DNA of 64,000 bases, from positions 44,467,835 through 44,531,834 of the forward strand of contig CP136066.1 in NCBI GenBank assembly GCA_032622095.1, given 5' to 3'. This document shows, piece by piece, positions 1-60,849 of the stretch. Position 1 is the first letter of the stretch; the number at the start of each line of letters is the position of its first letter. The notes below the pieces were generated by a model. The model was not told the origin of the DNA. It ran no database searches and saw only the letters and a list, made by a program, of their open reading frames with translations. The position numbers and the translations under genes are program-made. This stretch comes from Siphonodentalium dalli (Eukaryota; Mollusca; Scaphopoda; Gadilida; Siphonodentaliidae).

Positions 1-430
1 CGAGGTTCTCTAAGGTTGAGCATCACCAACTTCAACTGGGAACTTCAATCTGATTCTAGTCCTCAGCAAAATGAGGCTTACCGAGGGTGAATTTGGTGAC
101 GCCAGCCTGCCGTGCGGGATAGCGTCACTAAATTCACCATCTGGAGAGTTCATTCTGCATATGACAGTGAATATTTCAAAGCTTGATTAATCGAATCGAC
201 ATATCATAATTACATGCATAGAGTCAATTTGCCTCCGCCTTTTCAAGTCACTCTAATTAGTCGAGATGGACGCTGGCAAAAACAAATAAATAAATAGAAA
301 TAACAAATAATAAAAGATGCTGGAACTAATGCATCTGATATGATATTCACGCTAGTGTGAGCCGAATATAAATCATTAATTTAAGCCAGATGGATAAAAT
401 TTAAACCAGACACATGCAAAACATAACATA
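1..430 (-). repeat. Mosaic repeat, inverted relative to 19655-20090
   Basis: The whole stretch matches, in reverse orientation, the sequence at about 19655-20090, including its hairpin block (66-157 here). The two copies keep the same order of parts and the same junction with the GTGACCC-ended MITE, so the larger unit was copied as a composite. Confidence 0.75.
66..157. repeat. GAATGAGG hairpin repeat
   Basis: A near-perfect foldback whose arms read from ATGAGG through GGTGAATTTGGTGACGC to the mirror GCGTCACTAAATTCACC and CATTCTGC. The same hairpin recurs about a dozen times in the window. Confidence 0.75.
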
Positions 431-811
431 TGTGACCCGCCACATCAAATCCAGTCGTAAGTCGGGATTTTTTTACCCTGTGCCAATGCATTCTCTTATA
501 TATGCGAGTCGACCATAGGTCGCCTCGCATATATAAGAGAATGCATTGGCCTAACAATTTTTTATCATTTTTTTAAAATAAATGTTTCTTACAATTTAGG
601 ACATAAAATAAAAAAACATCCATTACTCTGCAGGGAGCCCCACACATATATAGAAGCATATAGAAGAGTGTCGTCTGCTCATGTTTTTCTGGGGCTCTGT
701 ATGGGTGAAATTATAAAATTGTTAAAGAATACAAGAAAAAATTATTAAAATTGTAAAAAATTGTTAGGCCAATGCATTCTCTTATATATGCGAGGCGACC
801 TATGGTCGCTA
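431..811. mobile_element. GTGACCC-ended MITE, 3' end interrupted
   Basis: Begins with the terminal repeat GTGACCCGCC, then the palindromic core CCAATGCATTCTCTTATATA and its mirror, the internal segment seen in other copies (for example 17258-17716), and the start of the second core hairpin. It breaks off at 811, where another long palindrome begins. Confidence 0.8.
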
Positions 812-832
812 AATGTATATAAATACAAGGAT

Positions 833-978
833 CAACTGTCATGTGGACTGTTTTTATGGAGATGTAACCGTGAGGTAAGTGGTCATAACTTGTATGTAAA
901 ACCCTTCGGGTTTTACACAAGTTATGGCCACTTACCTCATGGTTACATCTCCATAAAAACAGTCCACATGACAGTTAA
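833..978. repeat. Long palindrome, about 70-bp arms
   Basis: The left arm from TCAACTGTCATGTGGACTG is mirrored by the right arm ending CAGTCCACATGACAGTTA. The centre is AAACCCTTCGGGTTT near 905. Only scattered mismatches are seen. It interrupts the distal hairpin of the MITE at 431-811. Confidence 0.8.
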
Positions 979-1727
979 TCCTTATTTATTTTACATTTTT
1001 GTCACTACGTGGCGATTGACTTTTGGGTCTATGATAAATCATGTGAAAGAGAAATCGTATATACCGAATTTTTCGCCACGAACCAGATTGGCGAATATTT
1101 AGCCCTGTGTATTGTGATGTTGTGCGAACTCACGGTTGTTGTTCATGTGGAAGTTTCGGGACAATAGCCGACGATTTCCGAAAATCTACTTGTAACTTCG
1201 TGACTCTCTGATGTCAAACCAAGCAACGTGCTGTGCACGAAAACATAACATAATCGAACTAAAAAAAATTTTGTATATAGATTAAATCGCATCCCAACCA
1301 GTCCCAACTATCATTATATTATATTATTCGTATATTATTGAGGAAATTGTCATACTTGGGTAACTTTTATTTCTAAATTATAACAGGCAACGAAAGCCAT
1401 CCGTGCCTTTATATTAAGGCCATTACTATAGCAGGAATTGCTTTGTATATATATGTGTACATAATCAAAGCTTGGCAAACTTGAAGTGAAACGCAGTCGG
1501 CTTTCAGAAGCCTTGTACATGGGGATAGTTGCATGCAAATAGATTTGTCACAGCAAAGAAAACGATGCGGTTTGTCCGTAAGAAAATCCATTCGAAAACC
1601 TCTCGAGGCGGCAAGTATGCGAGCACGGTGGCCTAATTCGAGTCCGGATCTATTGTGTTGGAGTTTTATTAAACCGGAACTTCAGTTGATAATCTAATTA
1701 AATGGAGAGCCTTCGCTAGTCTGATGC
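979..1727. other. No recognised feature
   Basis: AT-rich non-coding sequence. Only short reading frames occur, without domain signatures or convincing splice context. A 5' exon of the SRCR gene could be here, but I see no signal-peptide-like frame with a usable donor. Confidence 0.5.
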
Positions 1728-4045
1728 AATGGACATATCCGTACGTCCCGCACACCAGTATACTGCATGGTTACTGTTACTACGCACCACAAGCCATCTC
1801 AATTTCTCTATCTCTCAGTGCTAAAATGGCTTCCGATGAGAAAGGACTATGTTGTTAAACGCCATGTAACACGATACTATAGCTTCTTTCTAAATATCAC
1901 GATTTTCAAGATACCTTTGTGTGTATATATGCATCTTGTAAAAGTGACTGTCGTTAGAAATAAACAAAAATAGAACCAGTTTTTAAACAAAAAACCAGGT
2001 GTGATCGTTAGACCACGAGGCAACAATAGCACAAAGTGAACTTGTTCGGTGAAGGTTGCGTGTATACACCGCGAAGCACGTGCAATGTATGAAATTTCGT
2101 GTAATTCTCTTGGAAAACATCAGTGTTGATTCTCATTTATACGTACATTGTCGCATTAATATGGAGGAAGCTTTAGATTCTCAAATGGATTCAGTAAAAC
2201 GTTCGCAGGAGATCCTACAGGTAAGTGTGAATATCAGACATTTTAACTCAATATTACCACGGTGTTATAACAGCAACAAATGTATACATTTATAACGAAA
2301 AACACTTCATAAAACACATACTCGCGGCACAATTAATATTCATAACGCATCATCAATCGGGACTACTATTTCCGCGTTTTAGTTTGAAATATGTTATATA
2401 TAAATATTGAAATTTAAATAACACTAGGATCCGAGTGTGGTCGTTGGCATCCAGCGTAAACAGATGTCTTAGTTACTTTTTTTTTATTTAGGAAACCGAA
2501 CTAAAACATGTATAAATATCGTTCGTCAACCGGAAATGTTCCCCATGTACATTTCAACGTCATTTTAGCTTTTTAACACTTATTTTGCTCTCGTGTTCGT
2601 AAATTCCCTATGGCTTACAATGGTAGTTAGGGAACCGCTTGTGGTGCGATTCATATCACTGGGCAGACACATGCCGCTTCCGGGTTTAAAGGCACGGTTG
2701 GCCTTAATTGTCGAAAATATTCATATTTGTTCCAAACACCGTAAACAGAAAAACATTAAAACGCATACAGTTTCGTTCATATATACCATGACCATCGCGT
2801 AAACAGCATGCTATCATAAAGACTTACTATATTTTACATGAGCAAGAGCCTGATTGTGTTACAGAAGACAGCACAGTGTCACTGGCTAATCACACACAAA
2901 TGATATAAACGCTCTTTATTAGTTCCATATCAGGAATTCGGCAACAAAGAACGCTCTTTATGTTTACCATCATAATATAAACAAACACCAGAAAAGTAAC
3001 TTTTTATGCTTTTGTTTACATAACAATGGTCAAACAAATGACAATAACATACTGTGTATGCGATATTTCTTATTTGTATACGGACAAAGTCTGTCTACAT
3101 TTTGATGTTCTTTCTGTTTGTGGCGGTTTTTGATGGGTGGAAGTATTTTCACAGGATACCCACCGCCAAGGCCAACCGTACCTTTAAGCAATCGGCTCAT
3201 TGGCTATAATGGACCTATCCGTACGTCCCGCCCACCAGTAGACTGTATGGTTACTGTTACTACGCACCACAAGCCACTCAATTTCGCTATCTCTTCAGTG
3301 CTAAAATGACTTCCGATGAGAAAGGACTGTGTTGTTAAACGCAATGTATGAAATTTCGTGTAATTCTCTTGGAAAACATCAGTGTTGATTCTCATTTATA
3401 CGTACGTTGTCGCATTAATATGGAGGAAGCTTTAGATTCTCAAATGGATTCAGTAAAACGTTCGCATGAGATCCTACAGGTAAGTGTGAATATCAGACAT
3501 TTTAACTCAATATTACCACGGTGTTATAACAGCAACAACTGTATACAGTTATAACGAAATAAACTTCACATAAAACACATACTCGCGGCACAATTAATAT
3601 TCATAACGCATCATCGATCGGGACTACTATTTCCACGTTTTAGTTTGAAATCTGTTATATATAAATATTGAAATTTAAATAACACTAGGATCCGAGTCTG
3701 GTCGTTGGCATTGTTTAATCCAGCGTAAACAGATGTCTTAGTTACTTTTTTATTTAGGAAACCGAACTAAAACATGTATAAATATCTTTCGTCAACCGGA
3801 AATGTTCCCCATGTACATTTCAACGGCATTTTAGCTTTTTAACATTTATTTTGCTCTCGTCTTCGTAAATTCCCTATGGCTTACAATGGTAGTTATGGAA
3901 CAGCTTGTGGTGCGATTCATATCACTAGGCAGGCACATGTCGCTTCCGGGTTTAAGCTATCGCCTCATTGGCTATACTTGAAATTGGGGCGGTACCTACG
4001 GATAGGTCCATTGAAATTGGGGCGGTACCTGCGGATAGGTCCATT
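1728..4045 (+). mobile_element. Tandem dimer of a TIR transposon carrying an exon-like frame
   Basis: Two direct copies, about 1728-3207 and 3208-4045. Each starts with AATGGAC(C/A)TATCCGTACG. The second ends with inverted counterparts of that sequence at about 3985-4012, and a repeat of it ends at 4045. The first lacks a right end of its own, shares the junction with the second, and is split by another MITE (2690-3183). Copy 1 also has about 210 bp (1866-2083) absent from copy 2. Both contain an open frame with MEEALDSQMDSVKRS that ends at a consensus donor, ATCCTACAG/GTAAGTG. The protein is not recognised. Confidence 0.65.
2690..3183. mobile_element. TTAA-flanked MITE nested in the dimer
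   Basis: Terminal inverted repeats AGG(C/T)ACGGTTGGCCTT are flanked on both sides by TTAA. The same position in the second copy of the host element (near 3952) is an uninterrupted TTTAAG, which is the empty site. TTAA targets are typical of piggyBac-like and Kolobok-like transposases. No coding sequence is visible inside. Confidence 0.85.
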
Positions 4046-4140
4046 CATTCTCGGTATGAACTCTCGCCACATTTGCCTCGTCTTGTAGAATATCAGCCAA
4101 TACCGTGTTTTCTGTTATATTAATTTTATCTTCTATTTAG

Positions 4141-54013
<49,873 letters not shown>

Positions 54014-54101
54014 TGTTCTATACATATCGAACATAGCAATTCCGTGTGAATCTACGAGTAGATGAAAAAGATACCATAAAGTGACTTCAATTCAATTTGT
54101 G

Positions 54102-54107
54102 AATAAA
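54102..54107 (+). promoter_or_regulatory. Polyadenylation signal AATAAA
   Basis: A canonical AATAAA lies 89 bp after the ZP stop codon and is followed by TG-rich sequence. It is the first such hexamer after the stop and is the likely 3' end of the gene. Confidence 0.7.
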
Positions 54108-54140
54108 CTATTTTGTGGATTAATTTGCTGTCTAATATCC

Positions 54141-54505
54141 CCCTTTTCACATACCGAGTTACACCGATGGGGTAATTGTCACAAGGCATCGAGCTTTTCA
54201 AGTCGATCACAAATGTAGCCAGCCTTACAAAGGCGGTCACATTCGTAGTTAGCTTTTTCAAAGTTATAGGAATAAAACTCGAGCAATTTCATGACATTGG
54301 TCGAAAATCTTCGTATATAACATATTAACTAATATTAAATATATATATCTTCCTTTATAATTGTAAGTTGTTTTTATTCATATGAAAAACACTGGCTACG
54401 AATGTGATCTCCCTTTAAAATCTAGCTCCATTGAATGATTTGAAAAGCTGGCTATACAATGTTGATAGATACCTTGTGCTAATGACCCCATGTATCAGCC
54501 GTAGT
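54141..54505. repeat. Imperfect inverted-repeat element just past the gene
   Basis: GGGGTAATTGTCACAAGGCA and CGAGCTTTTCAAG are mirrored near 54440-54495 by TTTGAAAAGCTGG and CTTGTGCTAATGACCCC. Inner blocks AATGTAGCCAG and CTGGCTACGAATGTGATC also pair. Confidence 0.6.
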
Positions 54506-54509
54506 TAAG

Positions 54510-55235
54510 AGAGGCTACCCCCCCCCCCAGCATTCGCTGACCGGAGTCCCGGTGTTTTGGAGTCGTACGCCCGATTCCATCTGAATAACTCGATCCCGTT
54601 ACACAGCGAATATCAACAATTTACGGTCACATTACGTCATATTCACCACATTCTTGCACTTTCCAAATATAGTAAATACATGGATAATATTTAATTGGCT
54701 CACAGAAGTAACGTAATTCGTTCCCATACACCCACCATACGGTAACCAGATCGCACCTATATTATTTCAGCCACTGTTGGATGGAGATATCGCCAAATGA
54801 CTAACGCTCTCCATAAAATGCACTAAAATATCACTTTATTGGTTTATATTTACATAGCCTGTCCGCGATACACTAAATCCTGTTTGGTGATTGTCAACTG
54901 CCGATTGGGTTACCAGGTTTATATCCCAACAATGAGAGATCTATCGAGTGTATCACGAACAGGAAGTTAAAACTTGTTGACCTCATCTGTCTAAAGCGGT
55001 CAGCAGAATTTGGGCGTGCTTTTCAAAGTTCAGCCGAATTGCATCTGAAACCAGTTATTTATATCGATCACGTTATAGTAGCTAAGAGTTTGGAAATCTT
55101 ATATCGGGCTGACTTAATGTGCTGCGTGGGCTAGTCTCAGATTATCGGCCATTTTGTGAAAATAAATACAAATACACTTTTTTTTATGGAAAAAAATAAT
55201 CAAAAAGCTATATAAATATAAGACATGAATGTAGT
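54510..55235. other. No recognised feature
   Basis: Intergenic, AT-rich. Short frames only. Confidence 0.5.
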
Positions 55236-56232
55236 CTGTGTGTGTTATTGGGGGATACGGCGCTGTGGTCGTTAATGGATGTAGTGGGTGTATGTTATTG
55301 GGGGATACGGCGCTGTGGTCGTTAATGAATGTAGTGGGTTGTGTGTGTTATCGTGGGATACGGCGCTGTGGTCATTAATGAATGTAGTGGGTTGTGTGTG
55401 TTATCGTGGGATACGGCGCTGTGGTCGTTAATGAATGTAGTGGGTTATCGTGGGATACGGCGCTGTGGTCATTAATGAATGTAGTGGGTTGTGTGTGTTA
55501 TCGTGGGATACGGCGCTGTGGTCGTTAATGAATGTAGTGGGTTGTGTGTGTTATCGTGGGATACGGCGCTGTGGTCGTTAATGAATGTAGTGGGTTGTGT
55601 GTGTTATCGTGGGATACGGCGCTGTGGTCGTTAATGAATGTAGTGGGTTGTGTGTGTTATCGTGGGATACGGCGCTGTGGTCGTTAATGAATGTAGTGGG
55701 TTGTGTGTGTTATCGTTGGATACGGCGCTGTGGTCGTTAATGAATGTAGTGGGTTGTGTGTGTTATCGTGGGATACGGCGCTGTGGTCGTTAATGAATGT
55801 AGTGGGGTGTGTGTGTTATCGTGTGATACGGCGCTGTGGTCGTTAATGAATGTAGTGGGGGTGTGTGTGTTATCGTGGGATACGGCGCTGTGGTCGTTAA
55901 TGAATGTAGTGGGGGGTGTTATTGTGGGATACGGCGCTGTGGTCGTTGGGGGCACATTTAGTGTAAACCACTTCACGGTTTTCACAATGTACCCCAACGA
56001 CCACAGCGCCGTATCCCACAATACCCCCCCCACTACATTCATTAACGACCACAGCGCCGTATCCCACGATAACACACACAACCCACTACATTCATTAACG
56101 ACCACAGCGCCGTATCCCACAATAACCCCCCCCACTACATTCATTAACGACCACAGCGCCGTATCCCACGATAACACACACAACCCACTACATTCATTAA
56201 CGACCACAGCGCCGTATCACACAATAACACCC
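55236..56232. repeat. 53-bp minisatellite that reverses orientation
   Basis: About 13 forward units of GGATACGGCGCTGTGGTCGT plus TAATGAATGTAGTGGGTTG to about 55947, a 40-bp spacer with ACATTTAGTGTAAACCACTT, then about five inverted units from about 55992. Forward units nearest the spacer share the C/G-run variants of the inverted units, so the inverted block copies the nearby forward part. Confidence 0.92.
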
Positions 56233-56649
56233 CCCCCCACTACATTCATTTCTTTAATATTAACAACATACAATGTTATTTTCTCCAAAAATAATTCATA
56301 TATCGATAGGCTCTTCCGTATTGGCACAGTTGTTGAAAATTCTTATCGTTAAATACACATATCATTACTTTAATAATAATATATACTATATTATTATGAA
56401 AGTGATGGTATGAGTATTTATTGGGGTGTCCCAGCCATCCGCGATTTCGGGCAAAATTTCAACCGTTTTCAATATAAAGTTCATACCTGGCATGCACAAC
56501 ATTAGTTGAAAATTTCACACCAAAGACAGGTTGAAATTGTTCTCCTTACACCATACATGTGTATATGTAGTTTGATTTCCCAACCAGTAATTAGTGAAGA
56601 ATTAATTAATTAGTAAGTAATTAGTGAGGAATTTGTTGTTTTTATACTG

Positions 56650-56862
56650 TAGCAGCCGCTTTGTAAATATGGAAGGCCGGTGACTTCTCTGCTCGAGAGG
56701 TCCAGATCTCTTGGTCACAGTCGTTAGGCGCTCAGTGTGACACCGAAGATGAGCAACGTCGCGCTCGGTTAGTCCTTGGGTGGGTGACCGGCTTGGAATT
56801 CCGGGTGCTGCGAACTCTCGGTGCGACTCCCGCACTTCTTTCTCGTTCTGTTACAATACCAA
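56650..56862. mobile_element. SINE-like insertion with a 5S rRNA-like segment
   Basis: About 213 bp inserted in a repeat whose empty form is at 52663 (TTGTTTCTATACCAACAGG). The flanks here are TTTATAC and ACAATACCAACA, giving a 4-5 bp duplication (ATAC). Inside, 56741-56815 with GAGCAACGTCGCGCTCGGTT, AGTCCTTGGGTGGGTGACCG and GGAATTCCGGGTGCTG resembles the 3' half and internal promoter of 5S rRNA. It could also be a tRNA-like head with a conserved central domain. The family is not identified. Confidence 0.6.
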
Positions 56863-57665
56863 CATTTGTCAAACATTTTGGAATAAATTGCATGACCATC
56901 AGTCAACAACTGTGATTGTTAGAGTCTTAACCCGGATCCTAGATTCCATGTCTGTTTAAAGCCGGATTCGTGATATCAATGGATAGAGGGGTGATAGCCT
57001 CTTATTGCAAGGGATAGGTGCGTAAACCAAAGTGTATTCAGATGGGACTGTAACGCACACTGCGGACATCTATAGTCAACATATTTACTGTCACTGCATG
57101 TCCTAACAATTTCAATAAAATATTCTTGAAATCACGAGAATATCTTTCACTTTCTAGTTGTTGATCTTCTAAACGTCTACCAAATATGAGAACTCCATTA
57201 ATGCAGGCAGCTTTATGTCTATTACATTTCTCTCTAACCACCCGAACTTGTGATGATCTGCATGTCCACAGACACGGTGGTGCGGTCAATTTGCTTAAGA
57301 TTTTCGGCGATGTTAGTAGAATGTTACATTTATCCAGTTAGATTAGCGCGTGAATACTAACTTATCAGTTTCAAGCACCCTAAACAAGTACATAATCTGT
57401 CTTTAAGGAACCAGTTGTGTTTATTTTTTATTGCTTCAAATGCGAGTCCAGACGAAATGGGCATAGTCAGATGATTCACCTAACTAACAAGTGCAAACAT
57501 ATTGATATCTTAACAATGTACTTATTTCGTCACCTAGCAGCCATACACATTATCAGCTCAGAGGCTCCAGCCGTTTCTGTATAAACAATCAGTAGATACA
57601 ATTTCAAGTTTGATAATGCGCGTCGCTAGTAGTCCCTCATGTGACGTCACATGCAGGATGATTAA

Positions 57666-58145
57666 AGGTACTCAATCCGAACAGAGGGTCCCCATCTCAA
57701 CAGATTCCAACAACAACAATCCGATCAGAGGGTCCTATATTACTATTTATTTGGCTTTGGGGGTAAAACATATTTGATTCGAGTCGACGAACCCATCAAA
57801 CAAAGCTCAGAGTTATTAGATATTGATTTTTTGAAATTTGTTATTTGCTCGAGATGAGTACTAATAATTGCCGTCAATTTCGTAACCTGCTCGAGATTTG
57901 TACACCAAAACACTTTCAAACAGACAAGGATGGATAACTCTAAAATCAAGTGGTAATAATAACGCAATTTTGACTGAGTTCTGGGCCAGAAAGTATTCCC
58001 GATAATGAAAAATAATAGATTTCTAAAATCGATATCTAACAAATCTGAGCTTTGATGGGTGACATCCTCGACTCGAATCAAATATTTTTGACCCCCGAAG
58101 CTATTGAAATAGTAATTGAGAGGAGTTTTATCGGATTGAGTACCT
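57666..58145. mobile_element. TTAA-flanked MITE, AGGTACTCAATCCGAT family, copy 4
   Basis: Ends AGGTACTCAATCCGAACAGA and ATCGGATTGAGTACCT between TTAA sites. Internal inverted blocks match the 31512-31991 copy, in the opposite orientation. Confidence 0.88.
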
Positions 58146-58149
58146 TTAA

Positions 58150-60020
58150 CGATTCAGACTGCATAATCTCGAGGGTCCTGATGCGTTATTTCGCTAAAAT
58201 CCTGATTCAGAATCTGGATTCAGATTACAGATTGGTCCCCGTACGACTTGGATCGGCAAAAGAACAGACCAGAAATTGGCAGAATCAGTAAACGAACAGA
58301 CCGTAATCTCAATTTCGTGGTAATCCGGACTCAAATATTCGTAATGTAAACAAACCGAGATTTCGCCCCCTCGGAGTTTAAAAACACAATAAAACATAAG
58401 AATCCGTCTCTTGTGTACAAATTATTGCAGAATATAAACGATCTATATCAAAGAATTTCAAATGCGGAGACAAATTTGTTTTATTGAATGTAAACTGGGA
58501 GAATATTACTGAAATTAGCCAAATAATAACGCTATTGATAGTAACGCTGGGGGAGCACTTCGGTTGATGGCGAAGCAAAATTTAATCATTGTTGATTGTC
58601 ACTTTCATATGTCCATTTCATAATTCCATCCATAAAATACCGCCCGAACGCATGTCGATTTCGAATTCGGCGGATACGTCACCATTGACCGAATTCATAT
58701 GAACCTGCATGGATATGTCTTCTGCTGTGTTCGTTATTATAATGTTTCTTCTTATTCAAGAAATAGTAGGATTATATGATATCGATGGATTATCAGATAC
58801 ACGTATGTACTATCATCTAGTCTTATAGCAATTTCATGTTTAAAATGTTTTGTTTCGTTAAATACAGTCGTTTTGCACAATAGTCTATGTATAGACAACA
58901 GACATGATATGTTCTAGGGACGTGGCTAGATGTTTCTTCAAATTTCCGGCCAACTGCACCCCCCCCCCCCGATTGAACCAAACATCAATCTCACAGGTTC
59001 GCAGAATTCCATTTGCTCCCCTTGGAAATATCCAACCTGACAAACACTAAGATTGGAAAATTACCAACTTTTACTGGTTGAAAAAAATAAAACAATGAGA
59101 ACAATGCCAACCTATATATGGTGTCAAATTAATGTCCAACTAATGTTGTGTCATGCATGAAATTTCCGACTGCTGGAATGTACCAAAGTTTAGTTTAGAT
59201 ATATTTATTTCAAATATATGTCAAATTTAGATAACACATGATATATAACACATACATTTGTTTATACATACAAAGGAATTGGGGGACAAGTGCTGACTCA
59301 CTTAAGGGTACCCCCTCTCCCATATGTTATTACCCTGAAAAAATAAATAATTAGTAATGGCAAAGCAACATGACTACCAAAACAAGTTGAACATATATAC
59401 AGATCACTGGACAGCCCCTCTCCCGAGTTAGTCATAAGTTTGTATATGTATTTATTTAAAATCGGGTTTGTTTGTTGCGTTTGCTGGCTTGTACGTATCA
59501 TTATTTGGAACAGTTAGTCAAAATAATCCTGATTTTCCTCACGTATGAATGACTGCACAGCTAAGCAAATTGTACCAAAGTTCGGGGTGGGGGTCGAGAC
59601 ACCCAACCAACCCCTGTCGTCACGTCCCTGTTCAACTGACAAGTTTCGTGTGTTGTTCACAATATCTTCGGAATTTGATTCAGGAGGCCTAGAGCTGTCA
59701 CGTTTAGATATGCTTGCCCTCATCAATAAACACACTTTAACTTGAAAAAAAATATGCGATTAAGTCGGATTGGCAGCAAATTATGTGCCGTGTATATACA
59801 CATAGAAGAAAAGCATGACTTTCACAACAAACATGAACTTTATAAATATAAGATACAAATGATACTTGTGTCAAATACATGAGCCATGTTTGACGCTGGG
59901 AGAACATTAAACATAGTTTCGGAGACCACGTGGATTTCAAAATCTGACCTAGAATCGGGAATTAGCCCCGTAATCGGCTTCGGATTCTGAATCCGGATTT
60001 TAACGAAATAACGACTCAGC
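58150..60020. other. Intergenic, possible long element with inverted ends
   Basis: GTTATTTCGCTAAAATCC and CAGAATCTGGATTCAGAT near 58182-58230 are mirrored near 59985-60015 by GAATCCGGATTTTAACGAAA and TAACG. This suggests a roughly 1.8-kb element, but no coding sequence or target duplication was seen. Confidence 0.4.
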
Positions 60021-60372
60021 CGTTTCTGTATAATTAATAGCGTCACCTAGCGGCCATACAATGTACTTATTAACGTCACCCAGCAGCCACACAATGTACT
60101 TATTAGCGCCACCTAGCGGCCATACAATGTACTTATTAACGTCACCCAGCAGCCACACAATGTACTTATTAGCGCCACCTAGTGGCCATACAATGTACTT
60201 ATTAACGTCACCCAGCAGCCATACAATTTACTTATTAGCGTCACCTAGCGGCCATACAATGTTCTTATTAGCGTCACCTAGCAACCATACAATGTACTTA
60301 TTAGCGTCATCTAGACGCCAAACAATGTACTTATTAGCGCCACCTAGCGGCCATACAATGTACTTATTTCGT
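60021..60372. repeat. Minisatellite, about 33-35 bp unit CACCTAGCGGCCATACAATG
   Basis: About ten units ending TACTTATTAGCG, two variants (TAGCGGCC and CAGCAGCC) alternating in the first half. A single related unit lies at about 57521-57555. Confidence 0.9.
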
Positions 60373-60399
60373 CGCCCGAGTAGTGGGAAAAAATGCATT

Positions 60400-60840
60400 T
60401 CATGACGGGAGCTGCGCTGGCGCAACATTAAATACCCTGTGCCAATGCATTATCGTATATATGCGAGTCGAACATAGGTCGCCTCGCATATATAAGATAA
60501 CGCATTGGCCTAACAATTTTTATATCATATTTTATAAATTGTTCTTACATTCTTTAACAATTTTCATAATGTTTTATAAATTTTTATAATTCTTTTCTTA
60601 CATTCTTTCAATTTTTTTATCATTTTTCTTACATTCTATAACATTTTTTATAATTTGTTCTTATATTCTTGAACAATTTTATCATTTTTTCTTACATTCT
60701 TGAACAATTTTATCCTTTATTATCATTTTTTCTTCCATTCGTTATCAAATTTTATCATTTTTTCTTACATTTTTTATTATTTTTTATCATTATTTCCTAC
60801 ATTCTGTAACATTTTTCATATGTTTATAATGGTATAACCT
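60400..60840. mobile_element. Hairpin-core element with TTTCATGACGGGAGC end
   Basis: TTTCATGACGGGAGCTGCGC precedes a core hairpin at about 60434-60510 (CCCTGTGCCAATGCATTATC). It is followed by about 320 bp of T-rich repeats built on TTTTTCTTACATTC, as in the interior of 11833-12289. The right end was not recognised. Confidence 0.6.
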
Positions 60841-60849
60841 CACGAGAAC

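Noticed and set aside
761-1102. 113-codon frame
   Set aside because: It spans a MITE hairpin and the palindrome at 833-978; there is no domain and no splice support.
55737-56352. Frames of 156 and 198 codons
   Set aside because: They come from the 53-bp minisatellite and its inverted block.
60061-60405. 114-codon frame MYLLTSPSSHTMYLL
   Set aside because: It is a translation of the 33-35 bp minisatellite.
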